Source: Paenibacillus sp. PastM-3
GTDB lineage: Bacteria; Bacillota; Bacilli; Paenibacillales; Paenibacillaceae
Assembly (NCBI RefSeq): GCF_029893965.1
Contig: NZ_JARXXP010000002.1
Span: 62,001-126,000 of the forward strand
Direction of reading: 5' to 3'
DNA length: 64,000 nucleotides
The notes beneath the pieces are model-generated. The model was not told the origin of the DNA and did not search any database. It worked only from the letters and a program-made list of their open reading frames with translations. Within the stretch, counting starts at the first letter, position 1. Every line of letters starts with the position of its first letter. Below, one piece after another: positions 63,583 through 64,000 of the stretch. The translations under genes were made by a program, and so were the position numbers.

Positions 63583-64000
63583 TTATAGGGTAACCCAGCC
63601 GTATTTAATCGAGTTGATTACGGCTTGTGTACGGTCGTCAACTTCCATCTTCTGCAGGATGCTGCTGACATGGTTCTTGACCGTCTTTTCACTGATAAAG
63701 AGGTATTCTCCGATATTCTTGTTGCTCTTGCCTTCAGCCATCAGACGCAGCACCTCTGCCTCACGGCGGGTCAGCGGATTATTGTCGCCGGCAACGAACT
63801 TCACGCCTGCTTCCTTGACCGGAGTCTCAGCCATGGCACCTGTTTCGTTAAGGTAAGTCATACGGCGCAGCTGGTTGATCAATTTACCGGTAACTTTGGG
63901 ATGAATGAACGCATGCCCTTCACATACTGAACGGATGGCATTGATCAACGACTCCGCTTCCATATCCTTCAGCAGATAGCCGTTGGCACCCTTGCGCAGT
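63583..64000 (-). CDS. degU: Response regulator DegU (3' part, cut by window edge)
   Basis: The C-terminal ~138 residues are present. [13 protein letters not shown] is the end of the receiver domain, and [20 protein letters not shown] followed by [20 protein letters not shown] is the LuxR-type helix-turn-helix. The ending [15 protein letters not shown] matches DegU of B. subtilis, which lies upstream of comFA there too. DegU controls exoenzymes, competence and motility. The 288-base gap to the next gene (63295-63582) shows no clear terminator or RNA. Confidence 0.93.
   Translation of the reverse strand, partial: LRKGANGYLLKDMEAESLINAIRSVCEGHAFIHPKVTGKLINQLRRMTYLNETGAMAETPVKEAGVKFVAGDNNPLTRREAEVLRLMAEGKSNKNIGEYLFISEKTVKNHVSSILQKMEVDDRTQAVINSIKYGWVTL

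Overview
The window is a chromosomal segment of a Gram-positive, endospore-former-type Firmicute, most probably Paenibacillus. This rests on the gene order degU / comFA-comFC-yvyF-flgM-flgN-flgK-flgL-yviE-fliW-csrA-hag-flaG-fliD-fliS-fliT / hpf-secA-prfB / yitT-like / ftsE-ftsX-(M23 hydrolase)-ctpB-minJ, which follows the Bacillus subtilis chromosome. It also rests on the moderate-to-high GC content, an S-layer-homology (SLH) protein, and a Gram-positive type IV pilus locus of the kind seen in Paenibacillus. Most genes are on the minus strand. No tRNA, rRNA, CRISPR array or insertion sequence was seen.

Layout, left to right. 1-3.5 kb: an ABC-2 exporter (permease cut by the left edge, plus ATPase), divergent from a NarL-type histidine kinase/response regulator pair; it resembles B. 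subtilis yvfRS-yvfTU. 3.6-4.3 kb: a 9-bp minisatellite and a four-copy 24-bp repeat cluster. 4.3-10.3 kb: a cell-division and wall-remodelling block with FtsE, FtsX, a coiled-coil M23 murein hydrolase, CtpB and a MinJ-like protein. 10.6-12.7 kb: a VanW-family protein and a secreted protein resembling the autolysin inhibitor IseA. 12.9-20.6 kb: type IV pilus genes pilB-pilT-pilC-pilA-pilD-pilMN(fused)-pilO. 20.9-25.7 kb: a divergently transcribed 1593-residue secreted modular protein, a candidate pilus-associated adhesin. 25.8-28.8 kb: a pilV/pilW/pilX-like minor pilin operon converging on it. 28.9-30.9 kb: an esterase and an AT-rich TumE/HTH toxin-antitoxin-like pair. 31.1-39.9 kb: arginine biosynthesis, argCJBDF then argGH. 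40-45.9 kb: YitT-family protein, prfB with its programmed +1 frameshift, secA, hpf. 46-48.3 kb: SLH protein and cold shock protein. 48.5-59.7 kb: late flagellar genes, with a TPR glycosyltransferase beside flagellin. 59.8-62.7 kb: competence genes comFC and comFA. 62.9-64 kb: a small membrane protein and the 3' end of degU.

How the parts fit together. PilB/PilT drive extension and retraction of a pilus made of PilA. PilM-PilN, PilO and PilC form the inner platform, and the downstream minor pilins plus the giant modular protein are the best candidates for a tip complex. Flagellin is under the FliW-CsrA-Hag control known from Bacillus: csrA and fliW lie just upstream, and a CsrA-type hairpin sits in the hag leader. 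SigD-type promoters can be read upstream of hag and flgM and, less clearly, of flaG and the glycosyltransferase. FtsEX sits beside its likely hydrolase partner and two polar or division-site PDZ proteins. Two copies of a ~115-bp palindromic repeat (34.1 and 42.2 kb) and the short repeat cluster at 4.0-4.2 kb suggest dispersed repeat families in the genome.
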